Of a DNA stretch of 64,000 bases, positions 49,014-60,370 are shown one piece after another; position 1 is the stretch's first letter; each line of letters opens with the position of its first letter. Both the position numbers and the translations under genes were made by a program. The DNA is taken from the NCBI GenBank assembly GCA_963942565.1, contig OZ012695.1:8168584-8232583 (forward strand). The letters are read 5' to 3'. Under the pieces are notes generated by a model. The model searched no databases, had not been told where the DNA came from, and saw only the letters and a list, made by a program, of their open reading frames with translations. Origin of the DNA: Maea johnstoni (Eukaryota; Annelida; Polychaeta; Spionida; Magelonidae).

Positions 49014-49560
49014 CATGTGGGGCCTCCGAAAGTATGAAATGAAAAGTTTAATGTCATTAAGGGCTTGACGCATTGCTCATACCCGAGGCGTGTAGCGCCC
49101 GGAAGAATGTAACGTTGGTAAATGTTGGATATTGAACGCCTCCAGAGGCAGTTGTTATAGTTAAAAATGTTGGTGTTGAGGCTGCAAAGTTAACAACATG
49201 TAAAGGCGTACTGATAAAATTAGTTGTGTTGTTTTATTTGCAAAGGGATTAGGTCGGGCCGTACGTTGTTTTGGCACTCGTAATTGGATTCAAACGACAT
49301 TGGGTTGATTTAGAGCTGATTATTGGTATAGATATCGGCGCCATATTCGGATTCATATGCCACTATGACGAAGGTAGATCAAATTGATTTTGGGGCTGTA
49401 TCTAAATTTGGGTGGTGATTAATAAAAGTGGCCAAGAAGTAGATAACAAGAACTTACACGTGATGTTAAGCACCATCCTATATCCACAATTACGGTACCT
49501 AACCAGGTCCGGAAATCATGACTATAGTGCTCATTTTACTAAGCAATGAAGTGTGCGAAA
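49014..49560. other. spacer
   Basis: No repeat family or gene is recognised. Confidence 0.4.
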
Positions 49561-49632
49561 CGTGATGGCTTAGCTGATAGAGTGTTGGACTAGCGATCGT
49601 AGGGCGCAGGTTCGAACCCAGACACTGGCTAC
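49561..49632 (+). repeat. tRNA-like Pol III promoter head (probable SINE or tRNA relic)
   Basis: Contains an A-box-like TGGCTTAGCTGATAGAG and a canonical B box GGTTCGAACCC at normal tRNA spacing. A loop CTAGCGA would place an AGC anticodon. The anticodon and T stems pair poorly and no acceptor stem closes, so it is unlikely to be a working tRNA. A short A-run follows near 49680. The SINE body is not defined. Confidence 0.55.
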
Positions 49633-50999
49633 TACGGTCTCTCCTAAAGCATTTCCTATTCGTTTTAAATAATATCGACTTAAAAAAATATTACTTTACT
49701 GTACATTTGTTTACTTGATTTTACTTAGAGATGACAATTCTGAAACATGAAATGTTGGTCAAAATCACTGATCCGCTTGTCCGCTTGAATTGTAGTTCGC
49801 TATAAAGGCCAATGACTTTATGTTGGGCGCTGACTAAAACAATATCTTATCTTTGCATTCTGATAAACATTCCCACAGTACAGTCTCAATGAGTGTATTA
49901 CTTTATAATTATATGTTAATGAAGGAAATGTTCGCTTAAGTTCCAAGTGCTTGGCTCATCAATGGGTATCCCTATGATGTTGGTAATGTCACTTGAATGC
50001 ACACTTGCTGCACATGACTATTACTTGATGCAATCTCCACCCATACACCCTCTATCTGCCCGTTCACACATCCCCACCTGCTGATAAGTGCCCTATCCAT
50101 GCACCTTCCACCTGTAATATGGGATTGTATCTGTTCGCCTGCCAATCACTTTTTGGCCGCGTGGATACTTACTTCCCTGTCACTTTCTACTTATCCTGCA
50201 GCCTTAAGCGCCCTGCCGCAACACTTGCCTCCCCCCTTCACTGTACGTGTACTGTATTCAATATCTCTTTCATCGGGGCCCTCTATGGGTGTTCATCTGA
50301 ATAGAAGTGTCAGGTGACATTCTGCAAAAATGTTCTCACATACATTCACATAAGGTCATTTTCAAAAGAGCATTGTCTTATTCTGTTATATTTTCAACCA
50401 GTAGTCATACTAGTAATGCCATCGTTACAATATAGTTTGTTTAATATATTATATTCTTGCAGTTACCAAATTGTTGCTTTATTTTCATCTGGTCGTCAGG
50501 CTGTTTCGGGCCTATCTACACATCTATTGAATTATGACAATGGCCCTGTTACCAGGTAGCCCTAGAGATATTGAGGCATCGAAAAGCTCCGGTTTGTCTT
50601 CCAGCGAACAATTTGTCTGGTACTGAGTGACAAATCCAGTAAGTCTAAAATAGTTTTTGATAGTGTTCGATCATTTTCTACAATACGATGGTGTGTGTTT
50701 GGAAATCAATAAAGGTCACAGTTTTGCATATAGTGTTACCAAATTCTGCCATAGGTATAACAAGGAGTACACATTTTTTCGTAAATGCCTTCTCAGAGGC
50801 TCCCTAAATATCATTAGGAGGGAACTGCAAAACGTGCTGAACTCGGATTATCTAACCATAAGGGATTTAAGTTATACAGTTTCTGGGATGGCAGGAAAAT
50901 AGAATAAACGGTTATGCTCTTTTGTCTCCTTGGTATGGAGATCGGAAATGAATTTCTCATCTGTAAATTTAGGTAATACAATTTCAACATCTAAAAAGT
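49633..50999. other. spacer with an unassigned 81-codon frame
   Basis: A plus-strand frame at 50657-50902 has mixed, protein-like composition (containing KFCHRYNKEYTFFRKCLL and NIIRRELQNVL) and ends at a stop. There is no ATG at its beginning and no clear acceptor. I do not recognise it. It could be a decayed transposon or host exon, or chance. Nothing else is supported here. Confidence 0.3.
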
Positions 51000-52145
51000 G
51001 AATGATGTACATAAATCAAAATAGATTCTGGCCTCTATAGACGTTAGAACGTAGTAACTTTATAAATCAACACTGACATAATTTGAAATGAAGACAACGT
51101 TCACATCTGCGCGCGCGCGTAAGAACCCACATACCAGCTCAATTAGCACCTGGTAACTAACTCTTATATGTACATATGTGTACGCTCTAAGCATGCCATT
51201 GGCCAGGCAGAGTTGGATGCAATGTTGTTTTTGAAAGAATTTGGTGTAAGTTTAAACTTATCAGCTGTGTGTACTATGTATATGTTACTTGTTATTTTGT
51301 TATCCTGAATGAATTCTTTGTCGAAAATGTTTTGTATACCGTATGATTTCGTACATCATAAATGCACTCAATAAACATCCAATTCAATACACAATATATA
51401 CCTGAGCATTTTAAGGTATCTTAAATAAAGATGGTAACCAATTCCCCTAAAACATCATTTGCAAATGAACATTTTTATTTGTCTATCAAATCTGTGATCC
51501 ACCCACATGATTCATGCCAGATGTGTCCCATCTATTTGGGAGTCTGTGTGTAGTCACCTTTTCCTTCCATCCTGAGACAAAGTCATGACTGGCCAGTGGC
51601 AAATGGTATTTATACATGCCAATGGATGCCGCCGTTCTGGACTGATAAGTTGTACTATGAATGCACTACTTAAGAGCAAAATGTGAACAAGACCCCATTA
51701 GGATTTCCGACAATCACGGAACGTTGTCCACCAGAGACAGACATTTTATTTGTGAACAGCAACGGCGGCTCCACTGTGATTAACATTGTAAGCTCCACGT
51801 TGTACCAGTAATTGTTCATGGCTGCAGATCTGTTGCCATATGAGAGAAGGTTCGCACATAACTTGGATATTGCTTCTTAGCCATGAACCCAGTTTACCTC
51901 AAACATAAAAGTACATGTACTAGTGCTAATATTACTCTTATATCATACAGTAGGAAGTGCAGCACAATATCAAACATAAGGTGTTCTACCCTGTTTCCCG
52001 TGAAGTAGGGAACTTTAATGTTGGCTTTCCCATGAAGGAGCGGATATAAAGTGGGCAGAGTTGGTTGAAAGCTAATCCCTTACTGTTTACAATGTAGGCA
52101 TGGTGACTACAAAACTGGAGCCTAATCCCTATTCGACCAAGGGGG
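51000..52145. repeat. 2.3-kb family unit 2 (shortened, about 1.1 kb)
   Basis: Starts TACATAAATCAAAATAG and AGAACGTAGTAAC, then ATCTGTGATCCACCC, GACTGGCCAGTGG, GTCCACCAGAGACAG, TCAAACATAAAAGTAC, and ends ATTCGACCAAGGGGGCTTG. The middle part between CCAGTGG and the AACTGATAAG segment is missing compared with unit 3. Confidence 0.75.
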
Positions 52146-54411
52146 CTTGCTACATAAATCAATATAAATATTGCAACTATAGAGGACAGAACGTAGTAAC
52201 TTATAAACTAGTACTGACATAATTTAGAATAAAGACATTGTTAATACCTGAGATTTTACTGCTAAATATATTTTTAATGTACACGGCAACCATGTCCTCT
52301 AAAACATCATTCACAGAACTTTTACTGTTAAATCTGAGATTGACTCATATTGCTTATGCTGGATGTGTCCCACCTGTTTGGAAAGTTATATATAGTCACC
52401 TTCTCCTGCCATATTGAGACAAAGTCGTGACTAACCAGTGGTAAGTGCTAAAGGCAACCTGATGAAAACATTGCCTGAACCCATATCACTGGCAACTTCT
52501 TTAGATGTCCACAGGCGAATGACTAATATTATGACATCACAACAAAGGGTATATTGTTTAACTGCCCCAAAACTGCCATATTACCAAAACGGTAATGTAA
52601 ACATGTGTTCTCCCCGAAGTCAGCAATTGCATTCATGTTAAGGAGCCTCTCCGCAATAAATACCTGAGATTAGCAACTTTCCTATTACTTTGGAACATGA
52701 ATTCTATATAACACCGATACAATTGTATAACTTTTATCAAGCATTGCCCACCGCAGAAATACATTGTGTGCGATCGATAGGCTTCTATACGATATTCTAC
52801 CACAGCCTCCTCATATAGCATGGTTAAAATACTCTCTGGAATCGTGAAAAAAGAGCCTTCACAAAGTATCTAGAGCTAAAGAAAGACTCTACCATGTTTT
52901 TCCTTTTCTAGTTGCCAAATGGTCGCCCTCTGTGTGTGATATAACTACTGATAATAACCTGCGCTGAGAAGTTGCTGTTACATACCCCCTCTATCTCTCT
53001 TTCTGATTTAAAAATATTAACAAACTGATAATTATAGGCTTCTGTACCATATTCTATCATAGTCCCTATATATAGCATGGTTATCATGCTTTCTGTGGTG
53101 GTGAACAAGGGGTCTTCATTACTTATCCTAAGCCAAAGAAAAGCTGTAGCATGCTTACATATCTACCACATCAATGATACATAAATATAATTTTTCAATT
53201 AAAAAGTTTTGAGATATTATTTTCCTTTTCTAGTGTGAGATATATTTTCTTATAATAACCTGCTCTGTGAAGTGGCTGTTAGATTCTCCCCCCCCCCCCC
53301 CCCCCACCCGCGCCCCTCTGATGTCGAAATCTAAACAAACTGACAATGAAAAATGTCTGTGATATTTTACATGCTTTGGACTTCCGAATCAAATCAGGAA
53401 AAAAATGGAAAATATGTCAGTGAAACAGTTGGGTTACTTATTTTTTTCCGAATCTGAATACTTGGTGCTCACTTCTACACAGTAAGCTGTTCCAGTCCTC
53501 CCCCTTCGAAGTTGGCAACAGCATTTCAAAATATAAGTTGACTATGACTTGTTCAATTTGTTAATGTTCTTTGGCAAGTGCTATAATGTAGGAAATGATA
53601 ACGGGTGGTAGGTGATTGTGGCCATACAGTGCCTGGCAGAATGCGTAGCCAAAACTAAGCCTGCAGGGTGCACTGTATGACCATAATCACCTACCACCCG
53701 TGATCAATTCTTACAATAATAAGCAGGGAATGTACCATTCTGAATTACACATAGTGTACATCTCAACTACCATTCCATAACCATGAGGTATAGTCCACCA
53801 TTGAAATACATTTTGTACGCGTCGATGGCTGCCACCACTATGACCTGTTAAGATGAGCTATGATATGATTGCAAAACTTTAGATAAAAATTGCGCGAGAC
53901 ACCATTGCACTCTTGCAGATCACACATTGTATGCCACCCCATTATGATTTAAGACTGCAACGGAACATTGTCAACCAGAGACAGACATTTTATTTGTGAA
54001 CAGCAGCGGCGGCGGCTCCACTGTGATTAACATTGTAAGCTCCACGTTATACCAGTAATTGTTCACGGCTGCAGAGCTTCGCACATAACTTGGATATTGC
54101 TTCTTCACTATGAACCCAGTTTACCTCAAACAGAAAAGTACTAGTGGTAATATTACTCTTACATCATACAGTAGGAGGTGCAGCACAATAGCAAACATCA
54201 AGTATAACAACACTTTTCCTACCGTGTTTCTCGATGAAGTATGCTTGGTAGCTGTTGATGGCTGACTGTATGGAACTGTAATGGTGGCTCTCACGTGAAG
54301 GAGCAGATATAAAGTGGACAGAGTTGGTTCAAAGCTAATCCCTTACTGTTTACAATGTAGGCATGGTGGCTACAAAACTGGGGCCTAATCCCTATTCGAC
54401 CAAGGGGGCTT
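52146..54411. repeat. 2.3-kb family unit 3 (most complete, about 2266 bp)
   Basis: The landmark order is complete: AATATTGCAACTATAGAGG, TTTTACTGCTAAATATAT, AGTCGTGACTAACCAGTGG, CTATATATAGCATGG, TAATAACCTGCTCTGTG, the palindrome at 53597-53704, the CCAGAGACAGAC segment, ACCTCAAACAGAAAAGT, and CCAAGGGGGCTTGG. A C run lies at 53288-53305. It serves as the empty-site reference for insertions in the other units. Confidence 0.8.
53597..53704. repeat. hairpin of about 108 bp inside the 2.3-kb unit
   Basis: The left half GGTGGTAGGTGATTGTGGCC and ATACAGTGC is mirrored by GCACTGTATG and ATCACCTACCACCC. The same hairpin is at about 59043-59150. Unit 1 keeps only the right half (about 44094-44124). It may be a small old MITE carried by the family. 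Confidence 0.75.
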
Positions 54412-55435
54412 GGTACATAAACGGACAGAACGTAGTAAATTATAAACTAGCACTGACATAATTAAACATTTTTACCCAGAACAACAATGTAAACGTATGT
54501 TTACTCTAAAGTCAGGCATTGCAAGCATGTTAAGGAGCTTTTCCTTCCGAGATAACTTTCTGAGATACTAGTTATCAATATAATACAAATATGGCACTTG
54601 GGTGAGTGCAATATCAATTTTTATTGCACTCGGAAAAATGATATTGCACGAGGCGCTTGCGCCGAGTGCAATATCATTTTTCAGAGTGCAATAAAAATTG
54701 ATATTGCGCGAAACCAAAGTGCCATATTTGTTTTATTATATGCCTACTGCTCATTCAAATAGAATAATTTACTAATTCAAAAAATTATGAAAATGTAAAT
54801 ATTATTAATATGTTTTGCCATTTCCAGGTTTTACCACAAACCATTGGGTTATTGTAAATTTCTAAGCTGTAATATATTCGTGTGTTAATTCAGTAATATC
54901 GCAATCAAAAAACTATAAATACCCGAAGAAGTCACATGCATTAATTTTAGGAATGTAATGATTTTTTTTATTTAATTTTAAAATGTGTTTTACTAATTCC
55001 CTTCCTTATCATGATTTTACAAGAAGCCCAAACTCTTCTGAGTTCCTTGTCTCAATTCACATCTGTTGGTTTCCTCTTCAATATATGAAGTTAAGAATTG
55101 AGCACATGAACCTGACAGCTCTGAGTCAGAGTGTTGGAAAGTGATATTGCACCCCAATATCACTTTTGTAAGGTGGCCATATGACCATGATCTGACCAAT
55201 CACAGCAGAGAATGAGCAGTAGGCATATGATAATCCTAAACATCAAGTGTAACAAAAATTTATCATAACCTGTTTCTCGTGAAGTATGCTTGGTAACTAT
55301 TGATGGCTGACTGTTTGAAACTGAAATGGTGGCTCTCACGTGAAGGAGCAGATATAAAGTGGAAAGAGTTGGTTGAAAGCTAACCCCCTCCTTTTTACAT
55401 TGTAGGCATGGTGCCTAATCGCTATTCGCCCAATG
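54412..55435. repeat. 2.3-kb family unit 4, mostly replaced by palindromic elements
   Basis: Only the start (ACGGACAGAACGTAGTAA to AACTTTCTGAGATA) and the end (AAACATCAAGTGTAAC to TAGGCATGGTGCC) of the unit remain. Between them lie the palindromic sequences at about 54567-55236, and the unit's middle is deleted. Confidence 0.7.
54567..55236. mobile_element. palindrome-rich element(s): hairpin of about 165 bp next to a TIR pair
   Basis: Two structures. First, 54572-54737 folds on itself: ACAAATATGGCACTTGG at the start, CCAAAGTGCCATATTTGT at the end, with inner inverted copies of GAGTGCAATATCA. Second, TATATGCCTACTGCTCATTC (54737-54756) is mirrored by GAATGAGCAGTAGGCATATG near 55211-55230. The 60-codon minus-strand frame at 55199-55017 lies inside and is unrecognised. 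Whether this is one element or two is open. Confidence 0.6.
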
Positions 55436-55848
55436 TCATGAATCAATATAAACGTTGCAACTATAGAGTTCAGAAAATAGTTAATTATGAACCAACACTG
55501 ACATCATTTTGAATAGAGACAGTGTTAACACCTCAGATTTTACTGCTAAATCTATCTTCTATCTATTATATTAATACGGAGTTCGGGCGACGGCTGGATC
55601 GCTTTTTAGAGGAGCATGTGCAGTTTGACTAGAGTTTGACCCTTGCAGTATGTTCCCGCATGGCCGTTTTCGTCAGTCGGCATGAAAGGGTTACGTTAAT
55701 TACGTTCCTTCTCCCGTAAGACTCGAATTTAATTGGGAAAGAATTTGGAGTAGAGAGTACGTCATCGGCCGACATCTTTGACTTACAGCGCCATCTATCA
55801 AGAGTTGACTTAGACCAACTATGTCGTCTGCGCAGATATCAGTCAGCA

Positions 55849-55915
55849 GGTTGTGGAAATGGTTAGCACACCGAATTGCAGAGCAGTTGGACTCGGATCG
55901 AATCTCGATGTGGGC
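55849..55915 (+). repeat. tRNA-like Pol III promoter inside the Helitron
   Basis: A-box-like TGGTTAGCACACC (from 55860) and B-box-like GGATCGAATCTC (from 55895), with GAATTGCAGAGCAG between. The spacing suits a tRNA-derived SINE head. The stems are imperfect. It is either a SINE inserted into, or a sequence captured by, the Helitron. Confidence 0.5.
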
Positions 55916-56279
55916 GCGGAAATAGATATTTTTTATTCACTGCTGTTTTCCTATATTTCGGATTGCATTTTATGTCATAGATCTAGTCACCTAAAAACGC
56001 TCACTTTTACCATTGTAAAAATAACTACCGACTTGAAAAGATTACTCCTTTTTATAATAACAACCTAAGTATTGTATCATAGTGCTGTGTTCTTTATAAT
56101 TTCTCTAAGTGAGGCAGTATATTTATGCTCTTTTGGTGGAATGTGTGAATGCAATATTTTTTTTTTGGTATTTAACACACACACATACACACACACACAC
56201 TCTTCGTTGTCCAAGTTCATAATTGCTATTTATATGTATGTTTTATTATGTAAAACATGAATGTATGTAATATTCTAGG

Positions 56280-57560
56280 GTAAGTCATTTAACCCTTTAC
56301 CCATACAGAATAAATCAAAGGTTGTTAAGTTAACCACTTCCTGGCCAATGCACCTAGCCAAGATCATTCATTTAACATTTTGCCACCCAGAATTATTAAA
56401 GGGTTATTTTATTAACAAATTTATGGTCAGAGCAGCTGAAGACCATTCATTTAACCCTTTACCCACTGAGAATATATTAAACTCATTTACGACCAATGCA
56501 CATTTGAATAAATCATTTAACCTTTTGCAACCCAGAATATGTTAAGGCAAGGTTTTAGCCAGGGTTAAGAAACTGGATGTCCAAAATTGACAATTGTAAC
56601 ATTTTGGGGTGTCCAGATTTTTAAGGAGGACCACAATATATTCAGATTGAATTAAACAATAAACATGTATAAATTTATCAAAATAATGCATGACATCCTT
56701 ATACAATTGCAATGGAATTATATGGAGATGAAAAATTTGCATTATATGCTTGATATTGACATTTTAAGAAATTCCTCACATAAAAGAATTAGGTGTCCTG
56801 AGGGTTGGTTTTTAAGGGTTTGGGTGTCCAAAAAGACACCAGATTTCCTGCTGGCTAAGACCATGTGTTAAGGGTTATTCGATTTAACCATTCATGGCCA
56901 GCGCACCTGATGACCATTCATTTGACCATTTACCCATGAAGAATATATCAAAGGTTGTTAAGTTAACTCATTCATGGCCAGAGCATCACAATGCTATTCA
57001 TTTAACCCTTTATCACCCATAATTAGTTAAGGGTTATTTTATTAGCCCATTCATGGCAAAAGCACCTTAATATCATTCATTTGACCGTTTGCAACCCAGG
57101 ATATGTTAAAGGGTTATTTAATTAACCTATTCATTGCCAGAGGACCAGATCACTATTCATTTAACCTTTTGCCACCCAACATTAGTTGAGGGTTATTTTA
57201 TTAACCCATCTATGGCACCCGATGACAATTTATTTGACCCTTTACCCACCAAGAATATATAAAAAGATTGTAAAGTTTGGCTTGGCCAATGCACCTAAAT
57301 ATCAATCGTTTAAATCTTTGCAACTCAGGAAATGTTAAGGGTTATTTAATTAACCCATGCATGGCCAGAGCACTTGATGACCATATATTTAACCTTTTAT
57401 CCACCAAGAATATTAAAGTTGGTTAATTAACTTATGCATGGCAAGAACACTTTTATTTATTCATTTAAACTTTAATTACCACCCTGAATTAATTAGGGTT
57501 ATTTTAACCCATTTATGGCCAGAGCACCTTAGCATTCATTTAACCCACCATTATGTAAGG
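56280..57560. repeat. 78-bp degenerate minisatellite within the Helitron
   Basis: TTCATTTAACCCTTTRCCACC-like words recur every 70-85 bp (about 56283, 56366, 56443, 56512, 56911, 56994, 57071, 57152, 57225, 57301, 57381, 57458, 57533). They alternate with ATGGCCAGAGCACC and GGGTTATTTTATTAA. Tandem repeats inside non-autonomous Helitrons are known in several animals. Confidence 0.8.
56548..56865. mobile_element. hAT-like MITE, copy 2 (318 bp), 8-bp duplication TGTTAAGG
   Basis: TGTTAAGG stands on both sides (56540-56547 and 56866-56873). The ends CAAGGTTTTAGCCAG and CTGGCTAAGACCATG are 15-bp inverted repeats. The 8-bp duplication and CA(A/G)GG-type end fit the hAT superfamily. It is inserted in the 78-bp minisatellite, in opposite orientation to copy 1 at 36952. 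Confidence 0.85.
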
Positions 57561-59673
57561 GTTGTTTTTTTATTTTATTCATCACTTGTATATGTTCCAT
57601 TGGAAAATGTTGTAAACATGATTTATTGAAATGCATAATAAAATGAATTGTTGTAATAAAATCAAGATGATGTCTTTACACACACACGTGTTTGTTTGAT
57701 CATGGCTATTATATAAATGTATAATGTAAAGCATGAAGGTAAGTACATATGATTTTCATCAGAAATGGGTTTATTAATCCATTCATACCCAGCGAACCTA
57801 AAGATCATTTATCTAACCCTCAGCGATGCCAATGGTTTAGTAACGGTTCTAATGTTTTGAGTGGTGAAGGTAGTTTGATTGTGTTTTGTTTTATTCTCTG
57901 TCTCTATATTTCCTGCGCATGATTGAGTATGACACAATCCAAAACCGTGCAGCGCACGGGGAGCTGCTAGTATATCTTTAATATACACGGCAACCATATC
58001 CTCTAAAGCATCCCTCAAAGATCTATAGTACATTTTTTGTCAAATCTGTGATCTACCCGAATTGATCATGTTAGATGTGTCCTACCTGTTTGTCAGGCTG
58101 TATATAGCCACCTTCCCCTGACATATGTAGACAGAGTCGTGACTAGCCAGTGGTAAGTGCTAGAGGCAACCTGACGAAAACATTGCTTGAACACATATCA
58201 CTGGCAACTACCTCAGATGTCCACAGGCGACTTATTAACATTATGACATCACAACAAAGGGTATAGTATTTATTTAACTCAAAAGTGTCATGTAACCCAA
58301 ACAGAAATGTAATGACATCTGCTTACCTTAAAGTCAGGCATTGCGTACATGCTGAGAAGATTTTCCCTCCGCAAAAACTTACTGAGATGCTACTTTGGAA
58401 CATGAATTATATATGACACCACTACCATTATTGAAATATTATCAAACATTGCCTATCGGAGAAATACATTATATACAATTTATAGGCGTTTGTACCCTAT
58501 CCTATCACAGTCCCTATGTATGACATGGTTATTATCCTTTTTGCGGTGGTAAACAAGGAGTCTTCATTAATTATCTTGAGCTGATGAAAGGCTGTAATGC
58601 GCTTATATAGGTACCACATCAGTGAATACATGAATAAATAGCTCTCGTCAGTTGAAATGCTTATGATTTATTATTTTCATTTTCTACATGTAGTTGGCAA
58701 GTGGCCACCCTCTCTGGGTGTGATATTTAAATAAAAAATAACCTGCTCTGTGGAGTGGCTGTTACATCCCCCTCGCTCTCATGTAAGAATACAAAAATGC
58801 GGATAATCAAGACTATCTTTGTTATTTTACTTGCTTTTGACTTCTAGTAAAATGGGGAAAATAAAATAGAAAGTTAAGTTCACTTTTAAAGCCTGAAAGC
58901 TTGGGAATCTGTTCTACGCAGTTGGCTGTTCCAGTCCACCCCCTTTGAAATTGGAAGCAGCACTCAGATATGTATGTTGGGTAAAACCTGTTCAATTTGT
59001 TAATGATTTTCTTTTGGTAAGTTTTAGAATATAGAAATTGATCACGGGTGGTAGATAATTGTGGCCATACAGTGCCCGGCCCAATAAGCAGCCAAAACTG
59101 AGCCCGTAGGGTGCACTGTATGGCCACAATCACCTATCACCAATAATCAATTCCTACAGGAAGCAAGGAATGTACCATTCTGAACTACAAATTGTATACA
59201 ACTCAACGACCATTCTATAACTATGAGGCGTAGTCTACTTTCCAAATACTATGTGTACGTGCCAATGGCTGCCACCACTATGAACTATTAAGATGAGCTA
59301 TGATTACACTCTTTTACATCACACATTGTATGCCACCCCATTATGATTCCTGACTATCACGGAACATTGTACACCAGAGACATATATGTTGTTTGTGGAC
59401 AGCAGCGGCGGACTGGCTCACTAAACATGGTAAGCTCTACGATGTACCAGTACTTGTTAAAAGCTGCAGAATGTTGCCGCATGAGAGCAGCTATACACAC
59501 ACCCAGGATGTTGATTCATTACTATGAACACAGTTTACCTCAAACATAAAGGTACTAGTGGTAAGTATTACTCATCTCATACAGTAGGAGCTGCAAAAAA
59601 ATTAGAAAAATCAAGTATAACAAAAGTTATCCTACCCTGTTTCTCGTGAAGTATGCTTGGTAACTGTTGATGG

Positions 59674-60138
59674 CCCCGGGGGGGTCACTTGGATATTTAG
59701 GGGGGCGTATACGTTCGTTATCTAAGTTAAAAATTACCCCTAAAGCACTGATTTCTGGGCAAAAAAGCACCCTTATTTTAATAAAACGCTGATTTTTCCC
59801 ACTAAATAAACACCCCTTCTTTTATCAAAACACTGACATTGGATGAACGGGAACACGTATTTTATCTTAAGATTTTATAATCCTCTGCGTGTTTAGCGGC
59901 AGCAAGGGGCAGCAGCAGACTCGGAAGCCCAGTCACTTCGGGAGTCACTCGGCGTCAGAGCCGCGTATATTTCGTGGATTGTAAGGGGATTTTGACCCCC
60001 ATACTTCGTACCTTGGTACAAAAAAGTACCCTTCTTTTACAAAATCGCGGACATGCGGAGGTCTTAAAAAAGACCCCTTCTTCCGTGAAATATGTAACTA
60101 AGGTGCGGCCCCCCTCTGTACCTAAGTGCCCCCACCGG
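59674..60138. mobile_element. C/G-ended MITE, copy 2 (465 bp), 8-bp duplication GTTGATGG
   Basis: GTTGATGG flanks it at 59666-59673 and 60139-60146. Other units read GCTGTTGATGGCTGACTG without a break. It starts CCCCGGGGGGGTCACTTGG and ends AAGTGCCCCCACCGG. The interior is the reverse complement of copy 1 at 44345 with about one difference per ten bases or fewer. Confidence 0.85.
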
Positions 60139-60370
60139 GTTGATGGCTGACTGTATGGAACTGTAATGGTGCCTTTCACGCGAGGGAGCAGATATAAAGT
60201 GGAAATAGTTGGTTGAAAGCTAATCCCTTACCCTTTACAACGTAGGCATGGTGACCACAAAACTGGAGCCTAATCCCTATTCGACCAAGGAGCTTGGTAC
60301 AGAAACAATATAAATCTTGCAACTCTAGAGGCCAGAAAGTATTTACTTATAAACTAACACTGACATATTT

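Larger units (their letters stand above)
55551..57970 (+). mobile_element. non-autonomous Helitron, 2420 bp, with exact empty site
   Basis: Starts A|TCTATCTTCTATCTATTA and ends GGGGAGCTGCTAG|T. The perfect hairpin CCGTGC-AGC-GCACGG (57945-57959) stands 7 nt before CTAG. Removing the insert gives GCTAAATATATCTTTAATATAC, which matches unit 3 (GCTAAATATATTTTTAATG), so insertion was between A and T with no duplication, as Helitrons do. The interior holds a tRNA-like head, a CA repeat (about 56178-56200), a 78-bp minisatellite and a nested hAT-like MITE. There is no Rep/helicase frame. Confidence 0.9.
55436..60296. repeat. 2.3-kb family unit 5, host of a Helitron and a MITE
   Basis: The unit starts AATCAATATAAACGTTGCAAC and is split at 55550 by a Helitron. 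It resumes at 57971 (TATATCTTTAATATACACGG) and runs through the family landmarks to AGCCTAATCCCTATTCG near 60270. It is split again at 59674-60138. Without the inserts it is about 2.0 kb. A truncated unit 6 start follows (60297-60370, CTTGCAACTCTAGAGG). Confidence 0.75.
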
